From JBDHHQ01 sp039586035 (GTDB taxonomy: Bacteria > Gemmatimonadota > Gemmatimonadetes > Longimicrobiales > Gaopeijiaceae): a stretch of 64,000 nucleotides of DNA. This document shows, piece after piece, positions 1 through 7,763 of the stretch. The stretch covers positions 1-64,000 of the forward strand of contig JBDHLD010000008.1 in NCBI GenBank assembly GCA_039586035.1, written 5' to 3'. Each line of letters starts with the position of its first letter. Within the stretch, counting starts at the first letter, position 1. The notes beneath the pieces are model-generated. The model did not search any database. It had not been told where the DNA came from and saw only the letters and a list, made by a program, of their open reading frames with translations. A program made the translations under genes and the position numbers.

Positions 1-326
1 TAGGCGCACGATCTATGGCCCGCGGCTTCCCATCCCCGCAGCCGGTCGAACCGCGCGATCAAGGTGAGCAAGCGATGGGTGGCGGCGTGAACGTGTGCGT
101 ATAGCGTGGTGATCTCATGGGCAAGGTCGTCGAGCGTGTCCGTCTCGGCCCGCGCCTCCCCGTCGGCGTCGACCCGTCCGGCGCGCTCCCTCCAACGCTT
201 CAGCCCGCCCTCATCCCGGCGTCCGCGCCCTCTCCTGCCCGCTCCGCCCGCACTCGACCCGCGGTGCTCTCCGCCCCCTCGCGCTGCGTTCCAGCGACCC
301 TCGATCGTTGCTGAATCCGGCGCCAC
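1..326 (-). CDS. DUF222 (13E12-repeat) / HNH endonuclease family protein, N-terminal part only
   Basis: Reading the minus strand from GTG at 326 gives 108 codons that run off the window edge. An AGGGGGAC ribosome-binding site lies just before the GTG. Residues about 1-55 are low-complexity and rich in Gly and Arg. Residues about 66-108 match the start of the DUF222 domain: a helix with AHVHAATHRLL, then ARFDRLRGW and GHRSCA. In this family the domain is normally followed by SCAHWL... and a C-terminal HNH nuclease motif, which would lie outside the window. These genes are often multicopy and mobile-like. Seen: the motif order, start and RBS. Inferred: family membership and a C-terminal HNH domain. 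Confidence 0.72.
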   Translation of the reverse strand, partial: MAPDSATIEGRWNAARGGGEHRGSSAGGAGRRGRGRRDEGGLKRWRERAGRVDADGEARAETDTLDDLAHEITTLYAHVHAATHRLLTLIARFDRLRGWEAAGHRSCA

Positions 327-373
327 TTGTCCCCCTATAACGTTATATGACAACGATATAGAGAAATATAACG
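327..373 (-). promoter_or_regulatory. AT-rich promoter/operator region of the DUF222 gene
   Basis: This is a sharply AT-rich island in very GC-rich DNA, directly upstream of the DUF222 gene's ribosome-binding site. It holds a perfect 12-bp palindrome, TATAACGTTATA (336-347), and further TATAACG-like half-sites near 354-360 and 367-373. On the minus strand TATAAC near 342-337 could be a -10 hexamer; no good -35 is visible. The repeated half-sites suggest a dimeric repressor operator. No regulator gene is in the window. Confidence 0.45.
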
Positions 374-629
374 AGGGCGTTTTCGACTCTCTCAGCGCTC
401 ACTGGGGCCCCGGGGAAGGGGTGTCGATACTCCGAAGCTACCGGACGCCCGCGAGCGTCGTGAGGGCGGGGCTCAGGGCTCCTGTAGCCAACTCAGTGCA
501 GGGTCCGAGACTCCGCAGGACCCGTCTCTTGAAATCCGTCCATGGTTGTTTGGGACGCGTGGATGTGAGATCGGGCTTGATCCCGAGGACCGGCGTGACA
601 CCCAGCCGGCATTGGGCTCTCCCGGGAAG
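374..629. other. Intergenic DNA with no recognisable gene
   Basis: Between the DUF222 promoter and the first minisatellite I see no coding sequence with recognisable motifs, no tRNA and no clear terminator. Short open frames exist on both strands, as expected in GC-rich DNA, but their translations are low-complexity and rich in Arg, Pro and Ser. Confidence 0.5.
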
Positions 630-717
630 CGGCGCCCGAACCGGAGTGGAGGGGCGCCCCAACTGGAGTGGAGCGGCGCCCCAACCGGAGTGAAGCGGCG
701 CCCCAACCGGAGGCAGG
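630..717. repeat. 22-bp tandem repeat, four copies
   Basis: Four consecutive 22-bp units (630-651, 652-673, 674-695, 696-717) follow the pattern CGGCGCCCCAACCGGAGTGGAG with a few substitutions; the last copy diverges at its end. There are no spacers, so this is a minisatellite rather than a CRISPR. It lies 47 bp beyond the stop codon of the CBS-domain gene. Confidence 0.9.
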
Positions 718-764
718 ACGCGCTCAGCTTGCGAGCCTACCCAACGGCTATGGTGGAAGCCCCC

Positions 765-1289
765 TTACCGCCTGAGCTTCGCCCCCAGCTCCGACGCTTC
801 GTGCCCCGTTGCACTGAAGAAGCTCCGCGGTGCCCTGCGGTCCACCGGCAACGGCTGGGCGTAGTACTGCATGAGCTCGTCTTCCATCTTCTTGATGCCG
901 CGGAGGACGTCCCGGCGGCTTACCTGCCCCACCAAACGGCCGTCCTCTACCACGGGCAGGCGCCGCACGTTGTGCCTCTCGAAGGTGTCGACGATGTGGT
1001 AGATGCCGTCGTCCGGCTTGATGGTGATCAGGTGGCGGCTCATGAAGGCGGCCACGGAGATCAGCTCCTCACCTTCGCGGTGGTCGTAGCTCCCGCCGGC
1101 GAGAACCCGCATGCAGTCCTTTTCCGACAGGACGCCACAGAGCGTGCCGTTTTTTTCGACCACCGGCGCCCCGGAGAACTCGTTCTTCAGGAGCACGTCG
1201 ATCGCGTCGAAGATCGACGTCTCGGGAGAGAGCGTGATCAGCTTGGTAGTCATGATGTCCCGGGCGGTGAACAGATGGGCGTTGATCAT
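765..1289 (-). CDS. CBS domain-containing protein
   Basis: This 174-residue protein has two CBS domains, about residues 9-65 (TARDIMTTKLITLSPET... GVLSEKD) and about 82-140 (FMSRHLITIKPDDGIYHIVDTF ... LVGQVSRRDVL). Tandem CBS pairs bind adenine nucleotides or related ligands and regulate partner proteins. No catalytic domain is fused, so this is a stand-alone sensor. The start is secure: AGGAGGTG lies six bases before ATG. The short basic C-terminal tail (about 145-174) is not part of the fold. It is transcribed alone, downstream of nqrM by about 350 bp of repeat-bearing DNA. The partner is unknown. Confidence 0.88.
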   Translation of the reverse strand: MINAHLFTARDIMTTKLITLSPETSIFDAIDVLLKNEFSGAPVVEKNGTLCGVLSEKDCMRVLAGGSYDHREGEELISVAAFMSRHLITIKPDDGIYHIVDTFERHNVRRLPVVEDGRLVGQVSRRDVLRGIKKMEDELMQYYAQPLPVDRRAPRSFFSATGHEASELGAKLRR

Positions 1290-1388
1290 GATTCACCTCC
1301 TGGGATGAAGAGCTGGGTCTTGTCGAGAGCTATGGAGCCTATGCCTGAACAGTGTCCTCACGGACCGCCGGACGCACTCAGGTCACTT

Positions 1389-1464
1389 GGAGCCCGCTCC
1401 GTCGCCGGGAGCCCGCTCCGTCGCCGAGAGCCCCCTCCGCCGCTTGGAGCCCGCCCCGTCGCCG
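1389..1464. repeat. 19-bp tandem repeat, about four copies
   Basis: Units 1389-1407, 1408-1426, 1427-1445 and 1446-1464 follow GGAGCCCGCTCCGTCGCCG. The first two are identical, the third is diverged, and degenerate remnants continue to about 1510. There are no unique spacers, so it is not a CRISPR. The whole 1290-1635 gap between the CBS gene and nqrM otherwise holds no recognisable gene. Confidence 0.85.
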
Positions 1465-1635
1465 GGAGCCGGCTCGCCGGGGGTACCCTCCGCCGCCGAG
1501 GGCGCGCTCGGCCCCGAGGGCACGCTCCTTACCGAACCCCCGATCCGGCGTTGGAGCAATCGCCGCCCTGGGTGCCCCTTGGCTTCCGTGGATCCGTATC
1601 GCCGCTGGTGACGCCCGGCCGGCAAGAGCCCCCGC

Positions 1636-1821
1636 TCAGGCTGCCTCTTCCGCCACCTCCAGCTCGCACCCCTCCCCCGGCGCCTTGCCGCAGGCGCACG
1701 CGCCACCGCCCAGCCCCCCACAGGAGCCCTTCAAGCTGGTCCGGCCGACCATGGTGCCTGCCGCCAACCCGATCATGATCCAGGCTACGGCCACCACGGT
1801 GATCGCTATGGTAGTCGCCAT
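1636..1821 (-). CDS. nqrM: NqrM, Na+-NQR iron-insertion/maturation protein
   Basis: This 61-residue protein has one N-terminal membrane helix (about residues 4-25) followed by TSLKGSCGGLGG and a short Cys-rich tail. The four cysteines (34, 42, 44, 52) and the LKGSCGGL block match the NqrM/DUF539 family, which is needed to place the Fe centre between NqrD and NqrE in the Na+-pumping NADH:quinone reductase. The tail is shorter than in gammaproteobacterial relatives. It lies 133 bp after apbE and is the last gene of the nqr cluster, as in many bacteria. Its size makes it easy to overlook. Confidence 0.88.
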   Translation of the reverse strand: MATTIAITVVAVAWIMIGLAAGTMVGRTSLKGSCGGLGGGACACGKAPGEGCELEVAEEAA

Positions 1822-1954
1822 CTTCGGTCCCTATCTCCAAGCGCCTGCCGTCGACCCCGACGGCGGCGTCCTCGTCGTCTCAGCTGACCCTTCCACCGCG
1901 CTCCACGGGCAGTCAACTCGCGGACCGCTGGGCCGACGAGTCAGCGATCCCGGG

Positions 1955-3061
1955 TCAATCTCGTGCTCCGACCTCCGGCTGCACCCGTCCGGCCACCTCA
2001 GCCCGATCCCCGAACTGCCTCGTCGCGCGGGCCACGAAATCTGCCCCGTCCCGCGTGATGAATAATGCGGCCAACCCCAGCCGCTCCGCCACCTCGTACC
2101 CCTCGTCCGGACCCAGGACGCTCAACGCCGTAGCCCAGGCGTCGGCGGCGGTGGTGTTCGGGTGGATCACGCTCACGGAAGCCCCGGAATGCCGCGCAGG
2201 ACGGGCCGTGCGGGGGTCGATGAGGTGTGCGTACTCAACCCCGTCCAACTCGTAGAAGTTCCGGTAATCGCCCGACGTGGCCACGGCCTCCCTGGCCAGC
2301 TCGACCACTCCGTAGATCTGACGAACCGCCGCATTGGGCGTCTCGATGGCCACGCGCCACGGCTCCCCGTTCGCCTTGGCGTCCCCTGCCTTGAGCTCGC
2401 CGCCCACCTCCACGAGGTACCGGTGATAGCCCAGCGAATCCAGGGCCTCGGCGACCCGTTCCACGGCGAACCCCTTGGCCACCGCCGACAGGTCTGCCTC
2501 GACATCCGGGTTGGCTTTGGCGAGCTTGCCGCCATCGGTGTCCACGCTGAGCATTCCGTAGCCCACCCGCTCCGCCAGCTCCGCCAACACGTCGTCAGAC
2601 GGTGCGACCGGCGGCTGACCGGCCACGCCGAAGCCCCAGGCCTCCACAAGCGGACCCACGGTCACGTCCAGCGCGCCGCCGGACGCCGCGCTCACCCGCT
2701 CGGCCACCTCGAACACGTGGAGAGTCGCAGCCGACATGGGCTGGGGCTCCGTGGACCGACTGGCGTTGAAGCGTGACAGCTCGGACTCGGGATCGTAGGT
2801 GGACATGAGGGCGTTCACCTCGTCCAGTCGCGCGCGGATCGCCTCGGCCACAAGCTCCCGCTCCGGCGCGTTCAACGACGGCACGTCCAGCTTGACCGAG
2901 TAGCTCGTGCCCATGGTGGGCCCGCTGATCTCGATGGTCAGCGGGGGAGCTTCGGCGATGAAGAACCGGTGGACGGTGAAGCCGATGAGAAGAAGGAGCC
3001 CGATGGGGAGCAGGACCTTCCCCTTCGGGCTCAATCTCGGATCGAGACTCTCGCTGGTCAT
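1955..3061 (-). CDS. apbE: FAD:protein FMN transferase (ApbE)
   Basis: ApbE transfers FMN from FAD to Thr residues of NqrB and NqrC. The protein has one N-terminal membrane anchor (about residues 16-30), then the ApbE fold: GPTMGTSYSVKL, MSTYDPESELSRFN, DLSAVAKGFAVERV, a VEVGGELKA block and the C-terminal TSGDYRNF ... HLIDPRT ... TTAADAWATAL region that carries the Mg-binding residues. The ATG at 3061 (368 aa) is chosen; a TTG at 3121 would add 20 residues before the anchor. Its place 155 bp after nqrF shows its substrate is this NQR. It is anchored to act outside the cytoplasmic membrane, where NqrC faces. Confidence 0.95.
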   Translation of the reverse strand: MTSESLDPRLSPKGKVLLPIGLLLLIGFTVHRFFIAEAPPLTIEISGPTMGTSYSVKLDVPSLNAPERELVAEAIRARLDEVNALMSTYDPESELSRFNASRSTEPQPMSAATLHVFEVAERVSAASGGALDVTVGPLVEAWGFGVAGQPPVAPSDDVLAELAERVGYGMLSVDTDGGKLAKANPDVEADLSAVAKGFAVERVAEALDSLGYHRYLVEVGGELKAGDAKANGEPWRVAIETPNAAVRQIYGVVELAREAVATSGDYRNFYELDGVEYAHLIDPRTARPARHSGASVSVIHPNTTAADAWATALSVLGPDEGYEVAERLGLAALFITRDGADFVARATRQFGDRAEVAGRVQPEVGARD

Positions 3062-3216
3062 CCGGAGCTGCCGTCGATTGGTGGGCGTCGGGGCGTAGCT
3101 GGATCGCGATCGATCAGCCAATCCGGCTTAGGACCGGGACCCGCCGGATCTGCCGGCCTCGGTCAGGACGCCGGAAATCTCGCTCGGCGTTCACCCGTCA
3201 GGCCGCCCGCTTCGGG

Positions 3217-4440
3217 TCAACCGAAGTCGTCCAACATGATGTCCTTCTCTTCGACGCCGAGGTCGATGAGCATCTTCTTGCACGCCGCGATCATGAGGGG
3301 CGGCCCGCACAGGTAGTACTCGCAGTCCTCTGGCGCCCGGTGGTCCTTCAGGTAGCTGTCGTACAGCACCTGATGGATGAAGCCGGTCTTGCCGGTCCAG
3401 TTGTCCTCGGGCAGGGGCTCAGACAGCGCCAGGTGCCACTCGAAGTTGGGGTTGTCCTCGGCGATCCTGTCGAAGTCCTCCTCGTAGAAGGATTCGCGCC
3501 GGCTCCGGGCTCCGTACCAGAACGTGATCTTGCGGTCCGTGTGGATCCGGCGGAACTGGTCCAGGATGTGGGACCGCATGGGGGCCATGCCGGCGCCACC
3601 GCCCACGAAGACCATCTCCTTGTCGGTCTCCCGGGCGAAGAACTCACCGAACGGTCCGGTGATGTCCACCTTGTCGCCGGGCTTCAGGTTGAAGATGTAG
3701 GACGACATCTGTCCCGGGGGCACGTCCGGCATTCGGGGCGGCGGCGAGGCGATCCGGACGTTGAGCATGATGATGCCCTCCTCTTCCGGATAGTTCGCCA
3801 TGGAGTACGCCCGTGAGACGGGCTCGTCTACCACGGACACGTACTTCCACTGATCGTACTTGTCCCAGTCCTCCCGGTACTCTTCCTCGATGTCGAAGTC
3901 CTTGTATTCGACCCTGTGAGGCGGCGCTTCGATCTGAATGTAGCCACCCGCCCGGAACGGGACTTCTTCGCCCTCGGGCAGCTCCAGGATCAGCTCCTTG
4001 ATGAAGGTCGCCACGTTGTGGTTGGAGCGGACGGTGCACGTCCAGCGCCGGACCTCGAAGAGCTCTTCCTCGACCTCGATGGCGATGTCCTGCTTGACCT
4101 TCACCTGGCAGGACAGCCGCCAACCCTCCCGGGCTTCACCGCGCGTGATGTGGCTCTCCTCGGTCGGCAGCAGCGCGCCACCGCCGTCCAGGACCTTGAC
4201 CTTGCAGACGCCGCAGGTGCCGCCGCCGCCACACGCCGACGGGATGAAGATCTGCTCCGCGGCCAGCGTGTTCAGGAGCGTGCTCCCGGCCGAGGTCTCG
4301 AGGTCGTGCTCCCCGCCTTCGTTGACCGTGATCTTCACCGCGCCGCTGGCCACCAAACGGCTGCGAGCCACGAGCAGGACCACCACCAACGCCAGGATGA
4401 CGATGGTGAAGAAGACGACGCCCAAGAGGATCGTGTTCAT
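3217..4440 (-). CDS. nqrF: Na+-translocating NADH:quinone reductase subunit F
   Basis: NqrF is the NADH-oxidising entry subunit. Residues 5-25 form the single membrane helix. A 2Fe-2S ferredoxin domain follows with ligands Cys70, Cys76, Cys79 and Cys111, the spacing known for this subunit. The FAD domain carries RAYSMANYP, and the NADH domain carries FVGGGAGMAPMRSH and YYLCGPPLM; the C-terminus DDFG is typical. Its 407 residues equal the family length. It is the last structural subunit of the operon, 43 bp after nqrE. Confidence 0.97.
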   Translation of the reverse strand: MNTILLGVVFFTIVILALVVVLLVARSRLVASGAVKITVNEGGEHDLETSAGSTLLNTLAAEQIFIPSACGGGGTCGVCKVKVLDGGGALLPTEESHITRGEAREGWRLSCQVKVKQDIAIEVEEELFEVRRWTCTVRSNHNVATFIKELILELPEGEEVPFRAGGYIQIEAPPHRVEYKDFDIEEEYREDWDKYDQWKYVSVVDEPVSRAYSMANYPEEEGIIMLNVRIASPPPRMPDVPPGQMSSYIFNLKPGDKVDITGPFGEFFARETDKEMVFVGGGAGMAPMRSHILDQFRRIHTDRKITFWYGARSRRESFYEEDFDRIAEDNPNFEWHLALSEPLPEDNWTGKTGFIHQVLYDSYLKDHRAPEDCEYYLCGPPLMIAACKKMLIDLGVEEKDIMLDDFG

Positions 4441-4483
4441 GGTGCGCTTCCTAGCAGTCGGTGCGCTTTGTCACAGGCCGTCG

Positions 4484-5098
4484 TCATAGCTGGATCCCCG
4501 AGAAAGCCATGAACCCCAGGGACATCAATCCCACGACGATGAACGTGATCCCGAGCCCCCGGAGCGGCGCGGGCACGTTGGAGTAACGCATCCGCTCTCT
4601 CACCGCGGCTAGACCGATGATGGCCAGAGCCCAGCCGATGCCCGAGCCCAGCCCATACACGGTGGCCTCTCCGAACGTGTAGTCCCGGTTCACCATGAAC
4701 AGCGAGGCGCCGAGAATCGCGCAGTTCACGGCGATGAGGGGCAGAAACACGCCCAGCGCGTTGTAGAGCGCGGGCGCGTACTTGTCCACGGTCATCTCCA
4801 CGAGCTGCACCATGGCCGCGATGGTCCCGATCATGAACAGGTACGTCAGGAACGAGACGTCTGGCACGGGATCGAGCCCGAGCCACGACAGCGACCCGGG
4901 CTTCAGCAGCGTCTGGTTGATCAGCTGGTTCAGCGGCACCGTGATGGCCAGCACGAAGATCACGGCGAAGCCCAGGCCGATGGCGGTGTCGACCTTCCTC
5001 GACACGGCGAGGAACGAGCACATGCCCAGGAAGAACGCCAGGGCCAGGTTCTCGACGAAGATGGCCGTCGTCAGGAGGCTCAGGTAATGCTGGAGCAT
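4484..5098 (-). CDS. nqrE: Na+-translocating NADH:quinone reductase subunit E
   Basis: This 204-residue protein is all membrane, with about six helices. The start MLQHYLSLLTTAIFVENLAL and the segments FLGMCSFLAVSRK and LGASLFMVNRDYTFGEA match NqrE. NqrE and NqrD are related inverted-topology subunits that share an intramembrane Fe centre; the Cys in the FLGMCSFL segment and a second in VNCAILGAS are the usual ligands. It lies four bases after nqrD, so the two are translated together. Confidence 0.96.
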   Translation of the reverse strand: MLQHYLSLLTTAIFVENLALAFFLGMCSFLAVSRKVDTAIGLGFAVIFVLAITVPLNQLINQTLLKPGSLSWLGLDPVPDVSFLTYLFMIGTIAAMVQLVEMTVDKYAPALYNALGVFLPLIAVNCAILGASLFMVNRDYTFGEATVYGLGSGIGWALAIIGLAAVRERMRYSNVPAPLRGLGITFIVVGLMSLGFMAFSGIQL

Positions 5099-5102
5099 GG
5101 CG

Positions 5103-5774
5103 CTACCTCAGCAGGCTGGCTTCGTGGGGCTCCAGGAAGTGCCCCACGTGGAATTCGTCTTCGATCTGCTCCGGCTTCTTCCACCGCACCGCCCAGATGA
5201 ACACGCCGATGAGGAGGAACGCGGCCGGCGACAGCACCATCATGCCGTTGGGCTCGTACCAGCCCCCGTTCCTGGTGGACTGCAGGATCGTGAACCCGAA
5301 GAGCGTACCGGTGCCGAAAAGCTCGCGGAAGGCCGCAACCACGATCAGGATCAAGCTATAGCCCGCCGCGTTCCCCAAAGCGTCGTAGAACGACAGCTTG
5401 ACGGAGTTCTGGATCGCGAACGCCTCGGCCCGTCCCATGATGATGCAGTTCGTGATGATGAGCCCCACGAACACCGTGAGCTGTTTCCAGATGTCGTAGA
5501 CGAACGCCTTCAGGATCTGGTCGGCGATGATCACCAGAGAGGCGATGATCGTGAGCTCCACGATGATCCGGATGCTCGGCGGCAGCCCCTTGCGGATGGC
5601 GCTCACCGAGACGTTGGACCCCACGAGCACGAAGACCACGGCCAGGCTCATGACCACCGAGACGCTGAGCTTGGTGGTCACCGCCAGCGCCGAGCAGATC
5701 CCCAGGACCTGCAGCGCGATGGGGTTGTTGTTGAACAGGGGGTCCAGCAGGACCTCGCGCTCCGCCTTGGTCAC
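5103..5774 (-). CDS. nqrD: Na+-translocating NADH:quinone reductase subunit D
   Basis: NqrD is an integral membrane subunit with about six helices. Diagnostic segments include NNPIALQVLGICSALAVT, the ITNCIIMGRAEAFA motif and GFTILQST. The Cys of LGICSA and of TNCI are the expected iron ligands shared with NqrE. At 223 residues it is slightly longer than usual, with the charged tail ending EPHEASLLR. Its start overlaps the nqrC stop by four bases. Confidence 0.96.
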   Translation of the reverse strand: MTKAEREVLLDPLFNNNPIALQVLGICSALAVTTKLSVSVVMSLAVVFVLVGSNVSVSAIRKGLPPSIRIIVELTIIASLVIIADQILKAFVYDIWKQLTVFVGLIITNCIIMGRAEAFAIQNSVKLSFYDALGNAAGYSLILIVVAAFRELFGTGTLFGFTILQSTRNGGWYEPNGMMVLSPAAFLLIGVFIWAVRWKKPEQIEDEFHVGHFLEPHEASLLR

Positions 5775-6553
5775 GTGATCCCCCTTTCAGCCCGGAATCG
5801 GTCGAGGTAGGCCCCGAAGCCCGTCTCGCCGAGCCAGAAGTGCAGGAGGTTGGTCACCCCCCGCGACGTGAGGGTGGCGCCAGCGAGGCCGTCCACGCGG
5901 AATGGATCGGCCTCGACAGGTCCAGCCACGCCCTTGATGACCTCGATGGCCGGGTCCCACTCGTCGTCGAATGCCCTGCGACCCGGCCAAAGCGCCTGCC
6001 AGTTCAGGTTGTCGATCTCGCCGCCGAGCCCCGCGGTCTCACCGTGCTCGTAGAAGGTGATGCCGGTGATCGTCTGGAGATCCGCGCTGAGCCCCACGAA
6101 GCCGTACATGGTCGACCAGAGCCCGTATCCCTGGACCGGCAGGATCAGGCGCTCGACCTCCTCTCCCTCCAGGAGCTGGTAGATCAGCGCGTGGTGGGGG
6201 AGCCGACTCACCTTGGCCGCGTTCGCCGGTGCGAGCTCGCTACGGGCCGGATCCTGCGAAGCCGCCCGCTGATCGAAGGCCACCGGGTCGATGTCGTCGG
6301 CGTACTCGCCGGTCTCCAGGTCGATGACCCGAGCGGTGAGGTTCTCCTCGAACCGCTGGTTGATCTCGTCCCGGCTGAGCTTCTCACCGGGCACCGCCAG
6401 ATCGGCCACCAGCAGCACTCTGGAACGCAGGTCCAGGAGGCGGTTCTCCTCCTGCCGGTCCTTGAGCGCCACCGCCGAGCTCGCCACGAAGATCGAGCAG
6501 ACGATGCAGACCGCGCCCGCGAAGAGGATCGTCTTTGCCGGACTAGCTTGCAT
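5771..6553 (-). CDS. nqrC: Na+-translocating NADH:quinone reductase subunit C
   Basis: NqrC has one N-terminal membrane helix (about residues 9-30) and a periplasmic FMN domain. The flavinylation motif reads DGLAGATLTS, residues 221-230; FMN should be carried covalently on Thr227, the Thr of the GAT core. The upstream block TFYEHGETAGLGGEI is also typical. In most relatives the motif has Ser where this protein has Ala224, a tolerated change. It overlaps nqrB by 11 bases and depends on ApbE from the same operon. Confidence 0.96.
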   Translation of the reverse strand: MQASPAKTILFAGAVCIVCSIFVASSAVALKDRQEENRLLDLRSRVLLVADLAVPGEKLSRDEINQRFEENLTARVIDLETGEYADDIDPVAFDQRAASQDPARSELAPANAAKVSRLPHHALIYQLLEGEEVERLILPVQGYGLWSTMYGFVGLSADLQTITGITFYEHGETAGLGGEIDNLNWQALWPGRRAFDDEWDPAIEVIKGVAGPVEADPFRVDGLAGATLTSRGVTNLLHFWLGETGFGAYLDRFRAERGIT

Positions 6554-7763
6554 AGCGCGCCATCCTACGCTTCACGTTCGATCGGATCACGAAGTGATCG
6601 ATGAGCGGGGCGAACATGTTCATGAACAGAATCGCCAGCATCATGCCTTCGGGGTACGCCGGATTGACCACGCGCACGAGGACGACCATCAGGCCGATGC
6701 CGATGCCGTACCACCATTTGCCGATGTCGGTGTAGGCGCTCGACACGGGGTCGGTGGCCATGAAGACCATGCCGAACATCCAGCCGCCGGCCACGATGTG
6801 CCAGTGGAACGGCATGGCGAACATGGGGTTCGTGTCAGAGCCCACCCAGTTGAGCAGCGCCACCGCCACGAAGGTCCCGATGGTCACGCCCGCCATGGTG
6901 CGCCAGGACCCGATCTTCGTGTAGATCAGGAGACCCGCGCCCACGATGCACAGGAGCGCAGAGGTCTCACCCAGCGATCCGGGTACGAGTCCGATGAAGG
7001 CGTTCCACCAGTCCCAGTTCTCCCAGGCGCCGAAATTGGCGGCCGAGTCCGCCAAGATCGTGGCGCCGGCGAAATTGTCGACGCCCATGAAGTCGGCCGC
7101 GATCCAGGGCGCGTCGCCCGAGATATCGGCAGGATAGGCGAAGAACAGGAACGCTCGAGCCGTGAGCGCCGGGTTGAGGAAGTTCATGCCGGTCCCGCCG
7201 AACACCTCTTTGGCGAACACGACGCCGAAGGCGGTCCCCAGAGCCACCATCCACAGCGGGATCGCCGGCGGCACGATGAGCGGGATGAGCGCCCCGGTGA
7301 CCAGGAAGCCCTCGTTGACCTCGTGCTTGCGGGCCACGGCGAAGGCCACCTCGACGGCGCCTCCCGCCGCGTTCACAACCGCCACGATGGGCACGAAGTA
7401 CAGGGCGCCGTAGAGGAAGCAGGTCGCGTAGTTGGAGGGATCGAACGACAGACCCAGCAGGTTCATGTAGATCCAGGTCTGCCAGTTCTCCAGCGGCGCC
7501 GCTCCCGCCTGAATCGCCATTGCGGCCTGGTAGCCCGCGTTGAACATCGCCCAGAACATGATGGGCTGCATGGCGATGACCACCGTGAACATCATCCGCT
7601 TCAGGTCCATGCCGTCGCGCACGTGCGAGCCCGTGCGAGTGACGGTTCCCGGCGTGTAGAGGATGGTGTCCATCATCTCGTAGACCGGATAGAACTTCTC
7701 GAGCTTTGAGCCCTCTTCGAAGAGGTGCTCGAGCCGGTCCAGCTGTCGACGAACGAGCTTCAT
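6543..7763 (-). CDS. nqrB: Na+-translocating NADH:quinone reductase subunit B
   Basis: NqrB is the largest membrane subunit; it forms the sodium path, binds quinone and carries covalent FMN and riboflavin. The ATG at 7763 gives 406 residues; the open frame extends further but only into low-complexity Arg-rich sequence. MKLVRRQLDRLEHLFEEG is a typical start. About ten membrane helices are visible. The FMN motif is DNFAGAT, residues 229-235, with Thr235 as attachment site. The start codon overlaps the nqrA stop (TGATG), so the two genes are coupled. Confidence 0.96.
   Translation of the reverse strand: MKLVRRQLDRLEHLFEEGSKLEKFYPVYEMMDTILYTPGTVTRTGSHVRDGMDLKRMMFTVVIAMQPIMFWAMFNAGYQAAMAIQAGAAPLENWQTWIYMNLLGLSFDPSNYATCFLYGALYFVPIVAVVNAAGGAVEVAFAVARKHEVNEGFLVTGALIPLIVPPAIPLWMVALGTAFGVVFAKEVFGGTGMNFLNPALTARAFLFFAYPADISGDAPWIAADFMGVDNFAGATILADSAANFGAWENWDWWNAFIGLVPGSLGETSALLCIVGAGLLIYTKIGSWRTMAGVTIGTFVAVALLNWVGSDTNPMFAMPFHWHIVAGGWMFGMVFMATDPVSSAYTDIGKWWYGIGIGLMVVLVRVVNPAYPEGMMLAILFMNMFAPLIDHFVIRSNVKRRMARYAS

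Noticed and set aside
630..717. CRISPR array
   Set aside because: Copies are adjacent with no spacers, units are 22 bp, and no cas genes are nearby. It is a tandem repeat. The same applies to 1389-1464.
546..1778. Long plus-strand open frame over the CBS gene
   Set aside because: It lies antisense to the CBS-domain gene, which has a perfect ribosome-binding site; the translation is Pro/Arg-rich and runs through both tandem-repeat arrays. GC-rich DNA leaves such frames open by chance.
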